64,000 nucleotides of DNA from Treponema sp. (lineage in GTDB: Bacteria; Spirochaetota; Spirochaetia; Treponematales; Treponemataceae): the NCBI GenBank assembly GCA_017549025.1, contig JAFYWB010000018.1:1-64000 (forward strand), in the 5' to 3' direction. Shown here piece by piece: positions 17,098-26,840 of the stretch (within the stretch, counting starts at the first letter, position 1; every line of letters starts with the position of its first letter). The notes beneath the pieces are model-generated. The model ran no database searches, was not told the origin of the DNA, and worked only from the letters and a program-made list of their open reading frames with translations. The translations under genes and the position numbers were made by a program.

Positions 17098-18359
17098 TGA
17101 AACCTTTTACCCACAGCTTTTCAGCCAAAAGACAGCATCTTGTAACCATACTGATTTTAACCATTATGAGCTTGGTATTTTTTTCCTGCGGAAAATCAAC
17201 TCAAGCAAAGCCCCAGGAAATCACCAAGCTCAAGGCCCATCAGTGGTATTATTTTACCCACCGAGGATTTTATCCTGTTGTATTACCACAAGAAGCTCCC
17301 GAGGTGGCAGAAAAGCCCTGGACAGAGGCTGTTCGGATTTCTGCTGCTGGCAACAATATTTCTGACAACTGTGCCTTGGTAAACCGACTGGGTATTTTGG
17401 ACTTTACCAGCGGCCGGCCAGAGCTGTTCCGTGACGTAATGCTTTTTGATAATGTTACTGCCGACACATTGATTTTCACCAAGGGTGGGCCTGTATTCCA
17501 TCTGTATCAAAACACCCATTTTAACCAGCAAAGCAATGGCTATCTTTCCACCACCAGCACGGAAACAGAGGAAAGCTTTAACCGCCCCTTACTGGTACGT
17601 TACGACCGCACCCAAAAGCTGTGTACTCCAGTCTTATCCTACGGCAACATGAATCTTCCCCTAGAAGCCCAGCTTACCAGCATTATTCCACAGGAAGAAG
17701 CTTGGATTGGTGCAGTAAAAATCCAGAAAAAGGACGTGGTGAATTTTAAATACATTACCTTTGAGGCTCTAGACAAGGATGGTTCCATTCCAGATGCCTC
17801 CCGAAGAATCATTTCCACCACGGATATTGATGCAGACACCTTCCGTCAGGCTCAAAGACCTATTCCTTTAAAAGAAGCACCCCTCCTTTTGCAGCAGCTT
17901 TTTGCTCAGGTTCCCGAAAGCTTTGAGTTCTATATTTCCTGCCGAGAAGAAGGTAAGCTGGCACCAGTGCTCTACGACAACACAAAAAATCAATCTCCAG
18001 AAGGAGGCTACCTTGCCCAAGGCTGGGGCTATCTTTCACCAGCTGGTGCTTCTGCCCTGTTCCCTGACGGCACCGTGTATATCACCAAGTCCCTGCTTAC
18101 CGAGTCTAACGACCAAACAGAGGAAGGTGAAGCTTCTCAACAGCAAAACACAGGTGTACCAGTTTCCCCCAGCACCAGCGGTGTCATTGCATTCCGTCTT
18201 CCCAAGCTACCAGAAGGATTTTCTTACGGTGAGTTTACCATCCACGGCAATACCTTGTATGCAGGCTGGGAAGAAACTGATTTTTACAAAACTGCTCGCA
18301 GTGGCTTTATTTCCGTAGACTTAGCAGCCATCGGAAAACAACTGGAGCAAGACCACTAG
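17097..18359 (+). CDS. Lipoprotein of unknown function
   Basis: 420 residues with signal peptide 'LTIMSLVFFSCGKSTQAK' (lipobox FSC). The body looks like repeated beta strands ('VNRLGILDFTSGRPELFRDV', 'VFHLYQNTHFNQQSNGYLST', 'FRLPKLPEGFSYGEFTIHGN', 'TLYAGWEETDFYKTARSGF'), suggestive of a beta-propeller, but no enzyme motif is visible. It is translationally coupled to the preceding lipoprotein. Its stop codon overlaps the stop of the convergent gene by the four bases CTAG. Confidence 0.65.
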   Translation: MKPFTHSFSAKRQHLVTILILTIMSLVFFSCGKSTQAKPQEITKLKAHQWYYFTHRGFYPVVLPQEAPEVAEKPWTEAVRISAAGNNISDNCALVNRLGILDFTSGRPELFRDVMLFDNVTADTLIFTKGGPVFHLYQNTHFNQQSNGYLSTTSTETEESFNRPLLVRYDRTQKLCTPVLSYGNMNLPLEAQLTSIIPQEEAWIGAVKIQKKDVVNFKYITFEALDKDGSIPDASRRIISTTDIDADTFRQAQRPIPLKEAPLLLQQLFAQVPESFEFYISCREEGKLAPVLYDNTKNQSPEGGYLAQGWGYLSPAGASALFPDGTVYITKSLLTESNDQTEEGEASQQQNTGVPVSPSTSGVIAFRLPKLPEGFSYGEFTIHGNTLYAGWEETDFYKTARSGFISVDLAAIGKQLEQDH

Positions 18360-18874
18360 AAGCGGAATCCTCCACCCAGAATCAGTAAGGAACCTTCCAT
18401 ACCGACTCCTGTTTCCATCACAAAAAAGCCTTTCTTGATATCAAATTGTATTCCGAAAGGAGTGAGCTGTATGGCGGGACCAGGATAGATGTTATAAGTT
18501 CCAAATCCTACCCCAACGGAGCCATACATCCGAATCCCAGGACTTTGTTTGTAAGTAAAACGATATTTAAACATTGCTGAAGGGAGGATGAGAAAAAAGT
18601 TAACCGAAGCTCCAATTGCATGACGAGGAGTTAGATTGTAAAGGTATTCTCCACTGAAAGCTGGAATGGCGAGAAAGCCTAGAAGTTCTAAAGGGAAGGG
18701 ATCAGTGGTACTAAGAACATACACTCCTACAGCCAACGGAAGTGTGGGAGCTGGTCCCCATTTGAACTGTATCTCATGTTTATAGGCAGGAACGGGTTCA
18801 GTCACAGATGTAGAAAAAAGTGGAAGGCAATATATAATTCCAATTATTACAATTAAAAATCCTGTTCGTCTCAT
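18356..18874 (-). CDS. Probable outer-membrane beta-barrel protein
   Basis: 172 residues: signal peptide 'MRRTGFLIVIIGIIYCLPLF', then alternating hydrophobic/polar strands rich in Gly and aromatics ('GIRMYGSVGVGFGTYNIYPG', 'FFVMETGVGMEGSLLILGGG') and a terminal 'FRF', the aromatic C-terminus expected of outer-membrane barrels recognised by BamA. Length suits an eight-stranded barrel. No family recognised. The start at 18874 has AGGAA upstream and TATAAT at 18898-18893. It lies downstream of thrS, beyond that gene's terminator. Confidence 0.6.
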   Translation of the reverse strand: MRRTGFLIVIIGIIYCLPLFSTSVTEPVPAYKHEIQFKWGPAPTLPLAVGVYVLSTTDPFPLELLGFLAIPAFSGEYLYNLTPRHAIGASVNFFLILPSAMFKYRFTYKQSPGIRMYGSVGVGFGTYNIYPGPAIQLTPFGIQFDIKKGFFVMETGVGMEGSLLILGGGFRF

Positions 18875-18947
18875 AAATAATTCCTTTCCGAAATTATATC
18901 CCATAACAATTAAAATCACAATGAAAAAACTTCTTAACACAAAAAAA

Positions 18948-18984
18948 CACCCCGAAAAGCTGAACGAGTTCAACCTTCGGGGTG
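18948..18984 (-). terminator. thrS terminator
   Basis: CACCCCGAA (18948-18956) pairs with TTCGGGGTG (18976-18984). Read on the minus strand the hairpin is followed by a run of seven T. Confidence 0.8.
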
Positions 18985-19012
18985 CATTCTTACCGATTCA
19001 TCACATCAGCAA

Positions 19013-20785
19013 TTACAAGTCCACTGAGTGGCTAGAAACCTTTTCCTGCAGGTAGGCAGTGAAGTCAGCCAGACTCATCACCTGCTGCTGCCGTCCATCA
19101 CGGAATCGAACAGCAACGGCATTGTCTGCAGCTTCTTTTTCTCCCACCACCAGCATGTAGGGTGTTTTTTGTGTTTGAGCAAGACGAATCTTAGCATTCA
19201 TGCGGTCATTACCTAAGTCAGCCTGCACACGGAAGCCAGCATCCTCCAAGGAAGCGGCCACCTTCTGGGCATAGTCGTTAAAGGCAGGAGCCACAGGAAT
19301 TACCACCACCTGCTGATAGTGGAGCCAAGCGGGGAAGGCACCAGCAAAGTTTTCAATCAAAATACCGATGAATCGCTCCAAGGAACCAAGAACGGCACGG
19401 TGCAGCATAACAGGATTGTGCTTGGCGTTGTCGTCACCCACATACTCAGCGTTCAGGCGGTCAGGGGCAGGCAACTGGAAGTCAGCCTGAATGGTACCAC
19501 ACTGCCACTCACGGCCAAGGGCATCCACCAAGGTAAACTCCAGCTTAGGACCGTAGAAGGCACCTTCACCTGGCTGCAGGGTATACTCCAAGCCAGCCTG
19601 AGTACAAGCCTCTGCCAAGGCAGCCTCAGCTCTGTCCCAAGTGGCATCGTCACCAACACGCAATTCGGGGCGGGTGGAAAACTTAACGGAAATCTTGTCG
19701 TCAGTAAAGCCAAAGTCCTTGTAAATGTCCTTCAGCAGGTGGCAGAACTTCTTTACCTCAGAAGGAATCTGCTCTTCGGTACAGAAGATGTGGGCATCAT
19801 CCTGCACAAAGCCACGAACACGCATAATTCCGTGGAGGGCACCGGAAGCTTCATTACGGGTACAGGAACCGAACTCTGCCATACGCAGGGGTAAGTCCTT
19901 GTAGGAGCGAAGACGGCTCTTGAAAATCTCCACGTGACCAGGACAGTTCATGGGCTTAAGGGCAAACAGGCGCTTTTCACTTTCGGTGATGAACATATTC
20001 TCCTTGTATTTTGCCCAGTGACCAGAGCGTTCCCACAGGGAGCGAGGCATAACGAAGGGAGTGTTTACCTCCACATAGCCATCCTTGCGAATCTTTTCCC
20101 GCACGTAATCACGGATAATGGAATAAATCATCCAGCCGTTGGGATGCCAGAAAATCTCTCCTGGATTGTCCTCGTCAATGTGGAACAAGTCCATTTCACG
20201 GCCCAGCTTACGATGGTCACGACGCTCAGCCTCTGCCAGCATGTCCAAATAAGCCTTCAGGTCAGCGGGCTTTTCCCAAGCGGTACCGTAAATGCGGGTT
20301 AGCATGGGCCGACTTACATCACCACGCCAATACGCACCAGCTGTCTTCATCAGCTTGAAGGACTGGGCATTAATTTCCTTGGTGTTGCATACGTGGGGAC
20401 CACGGCACAGGTCGGTGAACTCACCCTGATTGTAAACGGAAATAGTGGCATCCTCAGGAAGACCATCAATCAGCTCCAACTTGTAGGGCTGGTCAGCAAA
20501 CATAGTCTTTGCTTCCGCTCTAGAAAGCTCCTTCCGCTGGAAATCCTTGTTGCTGGAAAGAATCTTTCGCATTTCTTTTTCGATAGCGGGCAAATCTTCC
20601 TGTGTGATGGGGCGGGTCAACTCAAAATCATAGTAAAAACCGTTCTCAACGGCAGGTCCAATGGCCACCTTGGAACCGGGAAACAATTTTAAAACAGCCT
20701 CCGCCATAACGTGGGAAGTGCTGTGGCGGATGGTCTCCAACCGCTCTTTCTGCTCAATGGTCATATCTTTCTGCATGATAGACAT
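19013..20785 (-). CDS. thrS: Threonyl-tRNA synthetase lacking the TGS domain
   Basis: 590 residues, charging tRNA-Thr. The protein begins almost at the editing (SAD) domain: '[20 protein letters not shown]' holds the HxxxH site. The catalytic core has '[14 protein letters not shown]', '[20 protein letters not shown]' (zinc Cys), '[20 protein letters not shown]' and 'QDDAHIFC', and the anticodon-binding domain '[20 protein letters not shown]' follows. E. coli ThrS has about 60 additional N-terminal residues (TGS); their absence resembles the shorter spirochaete enzymes. ATG 20785 is chosen because AGGGG precedes it by five bases. Divergent from efp. Confidence 0.96.
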   Translation of the reverse strand: MSIMQKDMTIEQKERLETIRHSTSHVMAEAVLKLFPGSKVAIGPAVENGFYYDFELTRPITQEDLPAIEKEMRKILSSNKDFQRKELSRAEAKTMFADQPYKLELIDGLPEDATISVYNQGEFTDLCRGPHVCNTKEINAQSFKLMKTAGAYWRGDVSRPMLTRIYGTAWEKPADLKAYLDMLAEAERRDHRKLGREMDLFHIDEDNPGEIFWHPNGWMIYSIIRDYVREKIRKDGYVEVNTPFVMPRSLWERSGHWAKYKENMFITESEKRLFALKPMNCPGHVEIFKSRLRSYKDLPLRMAEFGSCTRNEASGALHGIMRVRGFVQDDAHIFCTEEQIPSEVKKFCHLLKDIYKDFGFTDDKISVKFSTRPELRVGDDATWDRAEAALAEACTQAGLEYTLQPGEGAFYGPKLEFTLVDALGREWQCGTIQADFQLPAPDRLNAEYVGDDNAKHNPVMLHRAVLGSLERFIGILIENFAGAFPAWLHYQQVVVIPVAPAFNDYAQKVAASLEDAGFRVQADLGNDRMNAKIRLAQTQKTPYMLVVGEKEAADNAVAVRFRDGRQQQVMSLADFTAYLQEKVSSHSVDL

Positions 20786-20814
20786 AATCACCCCTTTTCT
20801 TAGTCTTCTTATAG

Positions 20815-20843
20815 AAGATATAAGTCTTAAGCAACAGTGTCAA
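20815..20843 (-). promoter_or_regulatory. thrS promoter
   Basis: -35 TTGACA (20843-20838), 17-bp spacer, -10 TATCTT (20820-20815). Confidence 0.55.
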
Positions 20844-20880
20844 GGGCGAAAAGGAAATCCTGCAGTCCCAGCGCTAATTA

Positions 20881-20909
20881 TTGCAACGACAGCTTATTTT
20901 CAGTATACT
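20881..20909 (+). promoter_or_regulatory. efp promoter
   Basis: -35 TTGCAA (20881-20886), 17-bp spacer, -10 TATACT (20904-20909), about 30-nt leader with GAGAGG before the ATG at 20945. Confidence 0.6.
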
Positions 20910-20944
20910 GAAGAAAATCAACTAAGTTTTAGAGAGGATGACCC

Positions 20945-21508
20945 ATGATTAGAGGCGGCGATATTGGAAAAGGAACCGTTCTGCTTATTAAGAATGCTCC
21001 CTACCTGGTAGTAGAGCGCGAATTTGTAAACCCCGGAAAAGGAACAGCCTTTGCCCGTGTTAAGATGAAGAACTTGAAAGACGGCTCCGTTCTTACCCAG
21101 ACCATTAAGACTCCTGATATGGTAGAAGATGCTGAAGTTGAAACCCGCACTTGTCAGTACCAGTACAACGATGGCGAAAATTTCGTCTTTATGGATGCCC
21201 AGAGCTTTGACACCATCAATGTGCCAGAAACCTTGAACGAAAACCTCAAGTACTACTTGAAGGAAGGCGAGGAATACCCCATCGTTATTTGGGAAGAAGA
21301 GCCCATTGACGTAAAGATTCCCCAGAAGATGGTTTTCATTGTAGCAGAAAGCGAAAACTATGTTCGTGGTGATACTGTTTCTGGTGCCACCAAGCCTGTT
21401 ATTACAGAAACTGGTCTTACCGTACGTGTTCCCTTGTTCATCAAGCAGGACGAAAAGATTTTGGTTAACACCGAAACAAACGAATACGTAGAACGCATCA
21501 ACAACTAA
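20945..21508 (+). CDS. efp: Elongation factor P
   Basis: 187 residues, normal EF-P length with three beta-barrel domains. EF-P enters the ribosome E site and rescues stalling at polyproline. The tip of domain I reads 'NPGKGTAFARVKMKNLKDGS', so the tip residue is K32, the lysine type modified by EpmA-like enzymes elsewhere; no epmA or epmB is in this window. 'GDTVSGATKPVITETGLTVR' and 'VPLFIKQDEKILVNTETNEY' mark domain III. Monocistronic, with promoter and strong terminator. Codon choice looks like that of a highly expressed gene. Confidence 0.97.
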   Translation: MIRGGDIGKGTVLLIKNAPYLVVEREFVNPGKGTAFARVKMKNLKDGSVLTQTIKTPDMVEDAEVETRTCQYQYNDGENFVFMDAQSFDTINVPETLNENLKYYLKEGEEYPIVIWEEEPIDVKIPQKMVFIVAESENYVRGDTVSGATKPVITETGLTVRVPLFIKQDEKILVNTETNEYVERINN

Positions 21509-21530
21509 TGTTTTCACGACACTAAAACGA

Positions 21531-21580
21531 AAGAACCGAAACCAAGGGTGCAAGCCTCAAGTTTCGGTTCTTTTTTTTGT
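21531..21580 (+). terminator. efp terminator
   Basis: AAGAACCGAAAC (21531-21542) pairs with GTTTCGGTTCTT (21561-21572), followed by a T-run. A-rich flanks suggest it could also serve the convergent chemoreceptor gene. Confidence 0.85.
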
Positions 21581-21603
21581 CGTAAATCCTATTAAAAACG
21601 ACT

Positions 21604-23448
21604 TTAGTCCACCTTAAAGCTGGAAATCAAGTGATGCACCTCACCTACCAATCGCACGTTTTCTTGGGACTCAAAGGAGGCAGATTGGGCAAAGTTTGAC
21701 ATCTGGGAAAGCTGACTAGAGGTGCTGCTACCACTGTCTAAAATCTCCTGGGCAGAGTCTCGTAGCTGACTGATTTTTTCAACAACAACCTGAGTTTCCT
21801 GCTTCATCTGCTGAGAGGATTCAGAAAGGGCAGATGCAACTGAATTCAAAACTCGCATCATGTCCATAATATCTTGAGCACCACGATTCTGCTCGTCCAT
21901 ACCAGCTCGAACCTCCTGCAAGGAGCTATCCAAAACGGTAATCTTTTCTCCTAGCTGGCTAAAGGACTGAGAGCTTCCCTTAGAAGCCTCTACAATTCCC
22001 ACAACCGCATTCTGAATGTCGGAAATCAAGGCCATAATTGCCTTTGTCTGCTCGGAGGAGGTTTCTGCCAAGGCACGAATCTCATCGGCAACAACGGAAA
22101 AGCCTTTACCAGCATCCCCTGCGTGGGCGGCTTCAATGGCTGCGTTCATAGCTAGCAGGTTTGTTTGCTCAGCAATGTGGGAAATCACCTCGTTGGCCTC
22201 AGCCAAGCCCACTGCCTGCCGCTGGATAATATCAATCTTAGTGGCCACATCATCCTGCTTTTCCCGTCCACGAGCGGTTTCTGCCACAATCTCCGTGTAT
22301 TCTTGAGCAATGCGGCCAATGCTATGGTCCACAGAAGCAATGTTTGCAGAAATCTCCTCTACAGCCCCAGAAGACTGAATAACCGCAGCAATCTGTTGGT
22401 CAATCTTGTCGTCTAGCTGGATTACCGCATGACGTACCCGCTCAATCTCTTGATTTACCGATTCTGTCAAGCTGTTCTGGGTTTCCGCTTTGGCATAAAT
22501 ATCGTGAACGGCTCTGTCTGCAGTTTCAATAAGCTCCAGTGTTTCCTGATTTTGGTCCGAAAGCTTGGTACTGTTGCCCGTGAGGGAAGAAAAGGAGCTT
22601 AACATGGTTTTTACCATTTCCTGTAGCTGCTCCATCATCTTGTTACAGGCTTCCGACAACACATCAAGCTCACTGGAGCCATGCACTGGAAGCCGAGCAG
22701 ACAAATCTCGTGCACCACCAGAAAGATTTTCCATGGCAGAGGTTACACCATTCAATCCCTTGAAAAAATGCATGATATACAGAAGCAGTAATAGAATACC
22801 TATAGAACCCACACCAAATGCTGCCAATCCCAAGGTAAGATAGGTTTTCTCCAAGCTGGCAGCAAGCTCCGTTACATCGTAGTCACAGGCCAAAAAACCG
22901 ATGGATGTGCCAGTTTTGTCCACCAAGGGATAATAAACGCTGGTATTCCAGCCCCAAATATCGTAATATCCCATGTCGGAGGTAACAAGCTTTTGTTCTT
23001 CCATACAAATAATGGGATATTCCCCGTAGCTGGTAATATCCTCCACATCACCGATGGGAGAATACTCATCATTGGGAACCAGCCGTCCATTGATGTTTTC
23101 TGCATTGCCGTCCAGAACATAGACAAAGTCATTTTTAGTTCCGGGCACGGGAACCATGGCGTAGATGTAGTTACATCCATGGGTTACCCGAACATCCCAC
23201 AGGGCGCCACAGGTTTCAATGTAATAGGGGTCTTGATCATCAAGGGTTACGGACAACTCCTTGATTTTTTCCACATCCATAAATTGTGCTGCCTGCTCCA
23301 TGGCAATCTGAGAGCGTTCATGGAATACTTCCATAGCATTCATTTCAATCAGCTGGATTGAAGCAAAGGCAATGACTAAAACCACTACAAAAATGAGGGC
23401 CACAACAGCAAGAATGAATTTAAACTTGTAAGAAGAAAATAATTTCAT
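21604..23448 (-). CDS. Methyl-accepting chemotaxis protein
   Basis: A 614-residue chemoreceptor. First helix about 8-30, periplasmic sensor about 31-195 (Cache-like, with '[20 protein letters not shown]', '[20 protein letters not shown]' and '[20 protein letters not shown]'), second helix about 200-222, HAMP and a cytoplasmic coiled coil. The tip is conserved: '[20 protein letters not shown]' and '[20 protein letters not shown]'. Its tip closely matches the receptor at 7568 but the sensor differs, so it probably detects another ligand. A weak AGGT precedes the ATG. Confidence 0.95.
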   Translation of the reverse strand: MKLFSSYKFKFILAVVALIFVVVLVIAFASIQLIEMNAMEVFHERSQIAMEQAAQFMDVEKIKELSVTLDDQDPYYIETCGALWDVRVTHGCNYIYAMVPVPGTKNDFVYVLDGNAENINGRLVPNDEYSPIGDVEDITSYGEYPIICMEEQKLVTSDMGYYDIWGWNTSVYYPLVDKTGTSIGFLACDYDVTELAASLEKTYLTLGLAAFGVGSIGILLLLLYIMHFFKGLNGVTSAMENLSGGARDLSARLPVHGSSELDVLSEACNKMMEQLQEMVKTMLSSFSSLTGNSTKLSDQNQETLELIETADRAVHDIYAKAETQNSLTESVNQEIERVRHAVIQLDDKIDQQIAAVIQSSGAVEEISANIASVDHSIGRIAQEYTEIVAETARGREKQDDVATKIDIIQRQAVGLAEANEVISHIAEQTNLLAMNAAIEAAHAGDAGKGFSVVADEIRALAETSSEQTKAIMALISDIQNAVVGIVEASKGSSQSFSQLGEKITVLDSSLQEVRAGMDEQNRGAQDIMDMMRVLNSVASALSESSQQMKQETQVVVEKISQLRDSAQEILDSGSSTSSQLSQMSNFAQSASFESQENVRLVGEVHHLISSFKVD

Positions 23449-23555
23449 GACAATTACCTATTATTTCAATTTTATCACAGATTTCTTTTTTTACCAAATT
23501 TTTTAAATCATCACAAAAATCAAGCTTCCTTACAGCCCTTCCTTCGGGCGAAAAC

Positions 23556-23584
23556 TTGACTTTATAAGGAAGATAACCCATAAT
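23556..23584 (+). promoter_or_regulatory. Promoter, predicted leaderless
   Basis: -35 TTGACT (23556-23561), 17-bp spacer, -10 CATAAT (23579-23584), six bases to the ATG at 23591. Confidence 0.6.
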
Positions 23585-23590
23585 GTAAGA

Positions 23591-25228
23591 ATGAATGAAG
23601 AATTGGATCCAGAAATCGCTGCTTTATTAGCTAATGAAAGTTCAATGCCCACCAGAGCCGCATACGAAATAGACCATTTTGAGATGGATGAGCCTGCATC
23701 CAAGGGCAATGTAGCCGAAGTAGACTTAAGCAATCGAGCATTCAAGCCCATTACAGAATTTTTTTCATCAACACCCTCTGATGTTTTTGATGATACTACC
23801 TATTATAAAACTGCCCTTACTGGGGAAAATTCCTCTGCTCAGGGCTTGCATGCCTTGCTCACCAAATACCTTACCTGCCACGATCCTAAGGACCGCACCG
23901 TATACCGCCAGCAGATGGTAAACAAGTACTGGGAATTTATCCGCTCCATGGCTCCCAAAATGGGTGACTTGGGCTTACCAAAGTGCAAGCGAATGCTCAT
24001 GCGTTTTGGTGTGGTTTTACCTTCACTGTTTACCGACCAGCAGAAGGATTTGTTCTCCTCCGTTTTCTACGAGAACAGAACTGGTGAGCCTGTCTATTAT
24101 TTGGACGAGTGGTTTCAGGAAATTGCTTCTGGCCGAATCAAGATTTCTACCACAGATGAGGCTCGCCCAGCCCGCAAAACTGGTAACCCTGCAGAAGAAG
24201 CAGCTCACTTGATGCAGCTCAAAAGCAAGAACTCTGGAAAGCTGCAAAATGCAGAAAACCTGCTTTCTTCAAAGGAAAGCCAGCGTTCTATGGTGGAAGC
24301 AGAGCTTACCTCTCGTGTGGAGCAAATTTGCCGCCACGACGTGCTTATTGGATTGGGAAACCATCGGGCTCCCTACACCGACAGTCAAAAGAGAATGTTT
24401 GCTGAAATTACCGAGCGCTTGCGACTTCTTTCCAAGATTGACAAGGAAATCCGCGGATACTTGGCTGAATTCCAGGACGCCAAGGATATTTCAGACTCCT
24501 TGGATGTAAAGCTTTCCAATGGTCCAGTAAATATCGAAGTTAACACCTCTGAAATCAATACAGAGGTGGATACCGTTCGACAAATGGCAAAGATGACCGT
24601 TGGCCGTCAAGGAAACCACTTCCCCATCTTTACCAGAGAATACTACCACTGTACTCCACGAGGAACTGGTTTCCGAGAAAATGTAGTGGATGCCTTGGCT
24701 TGGATTGAATCCATTGATCCAGGGGCCTTCTGTCGTATCCACAAAAATGTTTCCAATCGAATTGTTCCCTTTGTCATCATGATTCCAACCTATGGTGACT
24801 ACGGCTTCTGTTGGGAGCCCTTTGACCGCTACAATCGTATTACTAGCCGTGGACGCATTGCCATTCCAATGTATCCCAAGGACTTAAAGATTGCACTGCT
24901 GACTGCGGTAGCTGATTTGCGCTGGCAGGTAGCAAAGGAAAAGGCATCCTACTACTGGATGGAAGAAGGCTTAACTGGTCAGTACTACCAGTGGATTGTG
25001 GCCCAAAAGCTCAAGGGTGACGTAAAGGACTTCTTCATTGACGACTACGTATTGTGGATGACAAAGGAAAGCGAGGGAGTTCAGCGTCTGGACAAGGAAG
25101 TTCGTGGAATTTTCTGGCGACACATGCCCTTTGCTCAGGATGTTAAGGAAAAGCTTAAAACAAGAAGCTTGGTATATCAGGAATTGTACCAGCGAGACTT
25201 GAACCGAGCTATGTCTGACGGATATTGA
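23591..25228 (+). CDS. Conserved-looking protein of unknown function
   Basis: 545 residues, cytoplasmic (no signal peptide or membrane helix). An acidic N-terminus, a helical region with a coiled-coil-like stretch (about 200-310), and a mixed C-terminal half rich in Trp/Tyr ('CTPRGTGFRENVVDALAWIE', 'IPTYGDYGFCWEPFDRYNRI', 'TSRGRIAIPMYPKDL', 'RWQVAKEKASYYWMEEGLTG', 'QYYQWIVAQ'). The C-terminal half looks like a folded enzyme or peptidase-like domain, but I see no catalytic signature I can name. Well-formed gene, codon use like its neighbours, single-gene transcript between its own promoter and a strong terminator. No Shine-Dalgarno. Confidence 0.7.
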   Translation: MNEELDPEIAALLANESSMPTRAAYEIDHFEMDEPASKGNVAEVDLSNRAFKPITEFFSSTPSDVFDDTTYYKTALTGENSSAQGLHALLTKYLTCHDPKDRTVYRQQMVNKYWEFIRSMAPKMGDLGLPKCKRMLMRFGVVLPSLFTDQQKDLFSSVFYENRTGEPVYYLDEWFQEIASGRIKISTTDEARPARKTGNPAEEAAHLMQLKSKNSGKLQNAENLLSSKESQRSMVEAELTSRVEQICRHDVLIGLGNHRAPYTDSQKRMFAEITERLRLLSKIDKEIRGYLAEFQDAKDISDSLDVKLSNGPVNIEVNTSEINTEVDTVRQMAKMTVGRQGNHFPIFTREYYHCTPRGTGFRENVVDALAWIESIDPGAFCRIHKNVSNRIVPFVIMIPTYGDYGFCWEPFDRYNRITSRGRIAIPMYPKDLKIALLTAVADLRWQVAKEKASYYWMEEGLTGQYYQWIVAQKLKGDVKDFFIDDYVLWMTKESEGVQRLDKEVRGIFWRHMPFAQDVKEKLKTRSLVYQELYQRDLNRAMSDGY

Positions 25229-25281
25229 TTCCAAAAATCTCCTGCGTGATGATTTTTGTAGCTTAGTTTTAGATGAAAATG

Positions 25282-25337
25282 AATAAGGGACTGTCTAAAC
25301 TGAACAAGGAGTTGTTCAGTTTAGACAGTCCCTTATT
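25282..25337. terminator. Bidirectional terminator with a 26-bp perfect stem
   Basis: 25282-25307 is perfectly complementary to 25312-25337 around the loop GGAG, with T-rich ends on both strands. It separates the unknown gene at 23591 from convergent lspA. Confidence 0.9.
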
Positions 25338-25351
25338 TTTATGAATTGGTT

Positions 25352-25963
25352 TTACGAGCGCTTTTGTTCCTTGCTTTCTTGAATCATGGCTCGGATAAAG
25401 CTGATAATCAGCAAGAAGCCACAGATTAAAACTGCTGCGTCGGCCACATTAAAGGTGGGCCAGCGTTCCAGTCCGAAAAGGCCGTAGAACTTTACATCGA
25501 TAAAATCCACCACTCCTTCTGGACGGAAAAACCTGTCGTAGATATTGCCCAAGCCACCACCAATAATGCCAGCAACGGCCCACCGCTGAAAGAAGGTAAA
25601 ATCATCGTTTCTAAAATAAATTGCTAAAACGATTATCAGCACAATCAAGGGAATAATGGCAAAAAGCAGGCCCCGCAAGGTATCTGGCAGACTATTACCC
25701 ATGCTAAAGGCAATTCCAGGATTGTACACATGGATGATCCGCAAAAAATCACCAAAGAAGGAAGCTCCAATGGTATAGGGAGGAATCATTTTTACAATCA
25801 AGAATTTTGTACCTTGATCCAGTACAAAAACCACCACAGTCAGCACTAAAGGCAACAGCTTATTCTTAAAAAAAAGGCCAGAAGCAGGGCTTTTCCCTGA
25901 ATGCAACTCATTTTCAGTGATATTTGTTTCAGTCGTTTTGTTAGAAGTATCAATCTCGCTCAT
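25352..25963 (-). CDS. lspA: Lipoprotein signal peptidase (signal peptidase II)
   Basis: 203 residues. It cleaves prolipoprotein signal peptides at the inner membrane, which fits the many lipoproteins nearby. Four membrane helices; the two catalytic aspartates lie in 'GVVDFIDVKFYGLF' and 'FNVADAAVLICGF', and 'HVYNPGIAFSMG' and 'GGGLGNIYDRFF' are the other family motifs. The N-terminus carries about 35 extra polar residues before the first helix, longer than in E. coli LspA. GGGAG precedes the ATG; a TGGACA/TAGTAT promoter with 17-bp spacing lies just upstream. Confidence 0.95.
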   Translation of the reverse strand: MSEIDTSNKTTETNITENELHSGKSPASGLFFKNKLLPLVLTVVVFVLDQGTKFLIVKMIPPYTIGASFFGDFLRIIHVYNPGIAFSMGNSLPDTLRGLLFAIIPLIVLIIVLAIYFRNDDFTFFQRWAVAGIIGGGLGNIYDRFFRPEGVVDFIDVKFYGLFGLERWPTFNVADAAVLICGFLLIISFIRAMIQESKEQKRS

Positions 25964-26071
25964 AGTTCTCCCTATACTATAAAATAGTCTCGCTCATGTC
26001 CAGAAGCTATATTTTGAAAGCTGCAACGTGACAGGTGCAGCCATAGATGTGACTTAAAGATAAAGCCTGTT

Positions 26072-26839
26072 CTACAGCCCTGTGGGAACCTGAATAAATA
26101 CGGTTTCCAGTCCCTTTTCCTTAGCAAGCTTTTCCATAACCAAGGAAACACCCACCGTTTCTGTCTGGTAGTGGCCTCCAGCAATCACGGTGATTCCAGC
26201 CTCCAAAGCCTGATGATACTGCTCGTGGCCAATTTCTCCAGTAATAAAGGCATCGTAGCCCTGCTCTATTGCTTGGCTCAATTCTCTAGCTGCACCACCA
26301 GACACAATGGCCACCCGCTTAATTTCTTCTGGGCCAAAGGGAAGCACGTGCAGAGGCTGCTCACCTGCGGGAAAAAGCTTCTGCACCACAGCTGCCACCG
26401 ACAAAGGCTGACTCAAGGTTCCCCCAACCCCAATGGTCATGCCATGCCAATCGCCAAAGGGCTCCAAGGACTGTAGCTCCAGCCGTTGAGCCAGCCCGTA
26501 ATTATTGCCCACCAAAGCATTGGCATCCAAGGGAATATGACAGGCATACAGGGCCATATCATGGTCCAAGAGGGTTCTGATTCGCTTGCCGTGGGCTCCT
26601 GTAATGGTCTGGCACTGTCCCCAGAAAAAGCCATGGTGAACAAACAAAAGCTGTGCCCCAGCTGCGGCTGCCCGTTCAATAGTTTCTTGACAAGCGTCCA
26701 CCGCAAAGGCCACCTTGGTAATTTCTGTGGCTGCAGGGTCACGATTTTCCACTTGGATTCCATTCAAAGAAGGATCCCCAGGATACTGCTCCAAATTCAA
26801 GAAGCTTCTAAAATATTCATCAAGTTGCTGTAATGTCAT
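26072..26839 (-). CDS. Nif3-like dinuclear metal-binding protein (GTP cyclohydrolase I type 2 family)
   Basis: 255 residues of the NIF3/YbgI/YqfO family, toroidal hexamers with a two-metal centre whose role is still unsettled. Signatures: 'PSLNGIQVENRD', 'LLFVHHGFFWGQ' (metal histidines), 'YACHIPLDAN', 'VSGGAARELSQAIEQGYDAF', 'ITGEIGHEQYHQALEAGITV' and 'GGHYQTETVGV'. ATG 26839 has AGGAGG upstream. The upstream membrane-protein gene ends one base before it, so the two form an operon. Short ORFs in the 25964-26071 gap have no support. Confidence 0.9.
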   Translation of the reverse strand: MTLQQLDEYFRSFLNLEQYPGDPSLNGIQVENRDPAATEITKVAFAVDACQETIERAAAAGAQLLFVHHGFFWGQCQTITGAHGKRIRTLLDHDMALYACHIPLDANALVGNNYGLAQRLELQSLEPFGDWHGMTIGVGGTLSQPLSVAAVVQKLFPAGEQPLHVLPFGPEEIKRVAIVSGGAARELSQAIEQGYDAFITGEIGHEQYHQALEAGITVIAGGHYQTETVGVSLVMEKLAKEKGLETVFIQVPTGL

Positions 26840-26840
26840 G

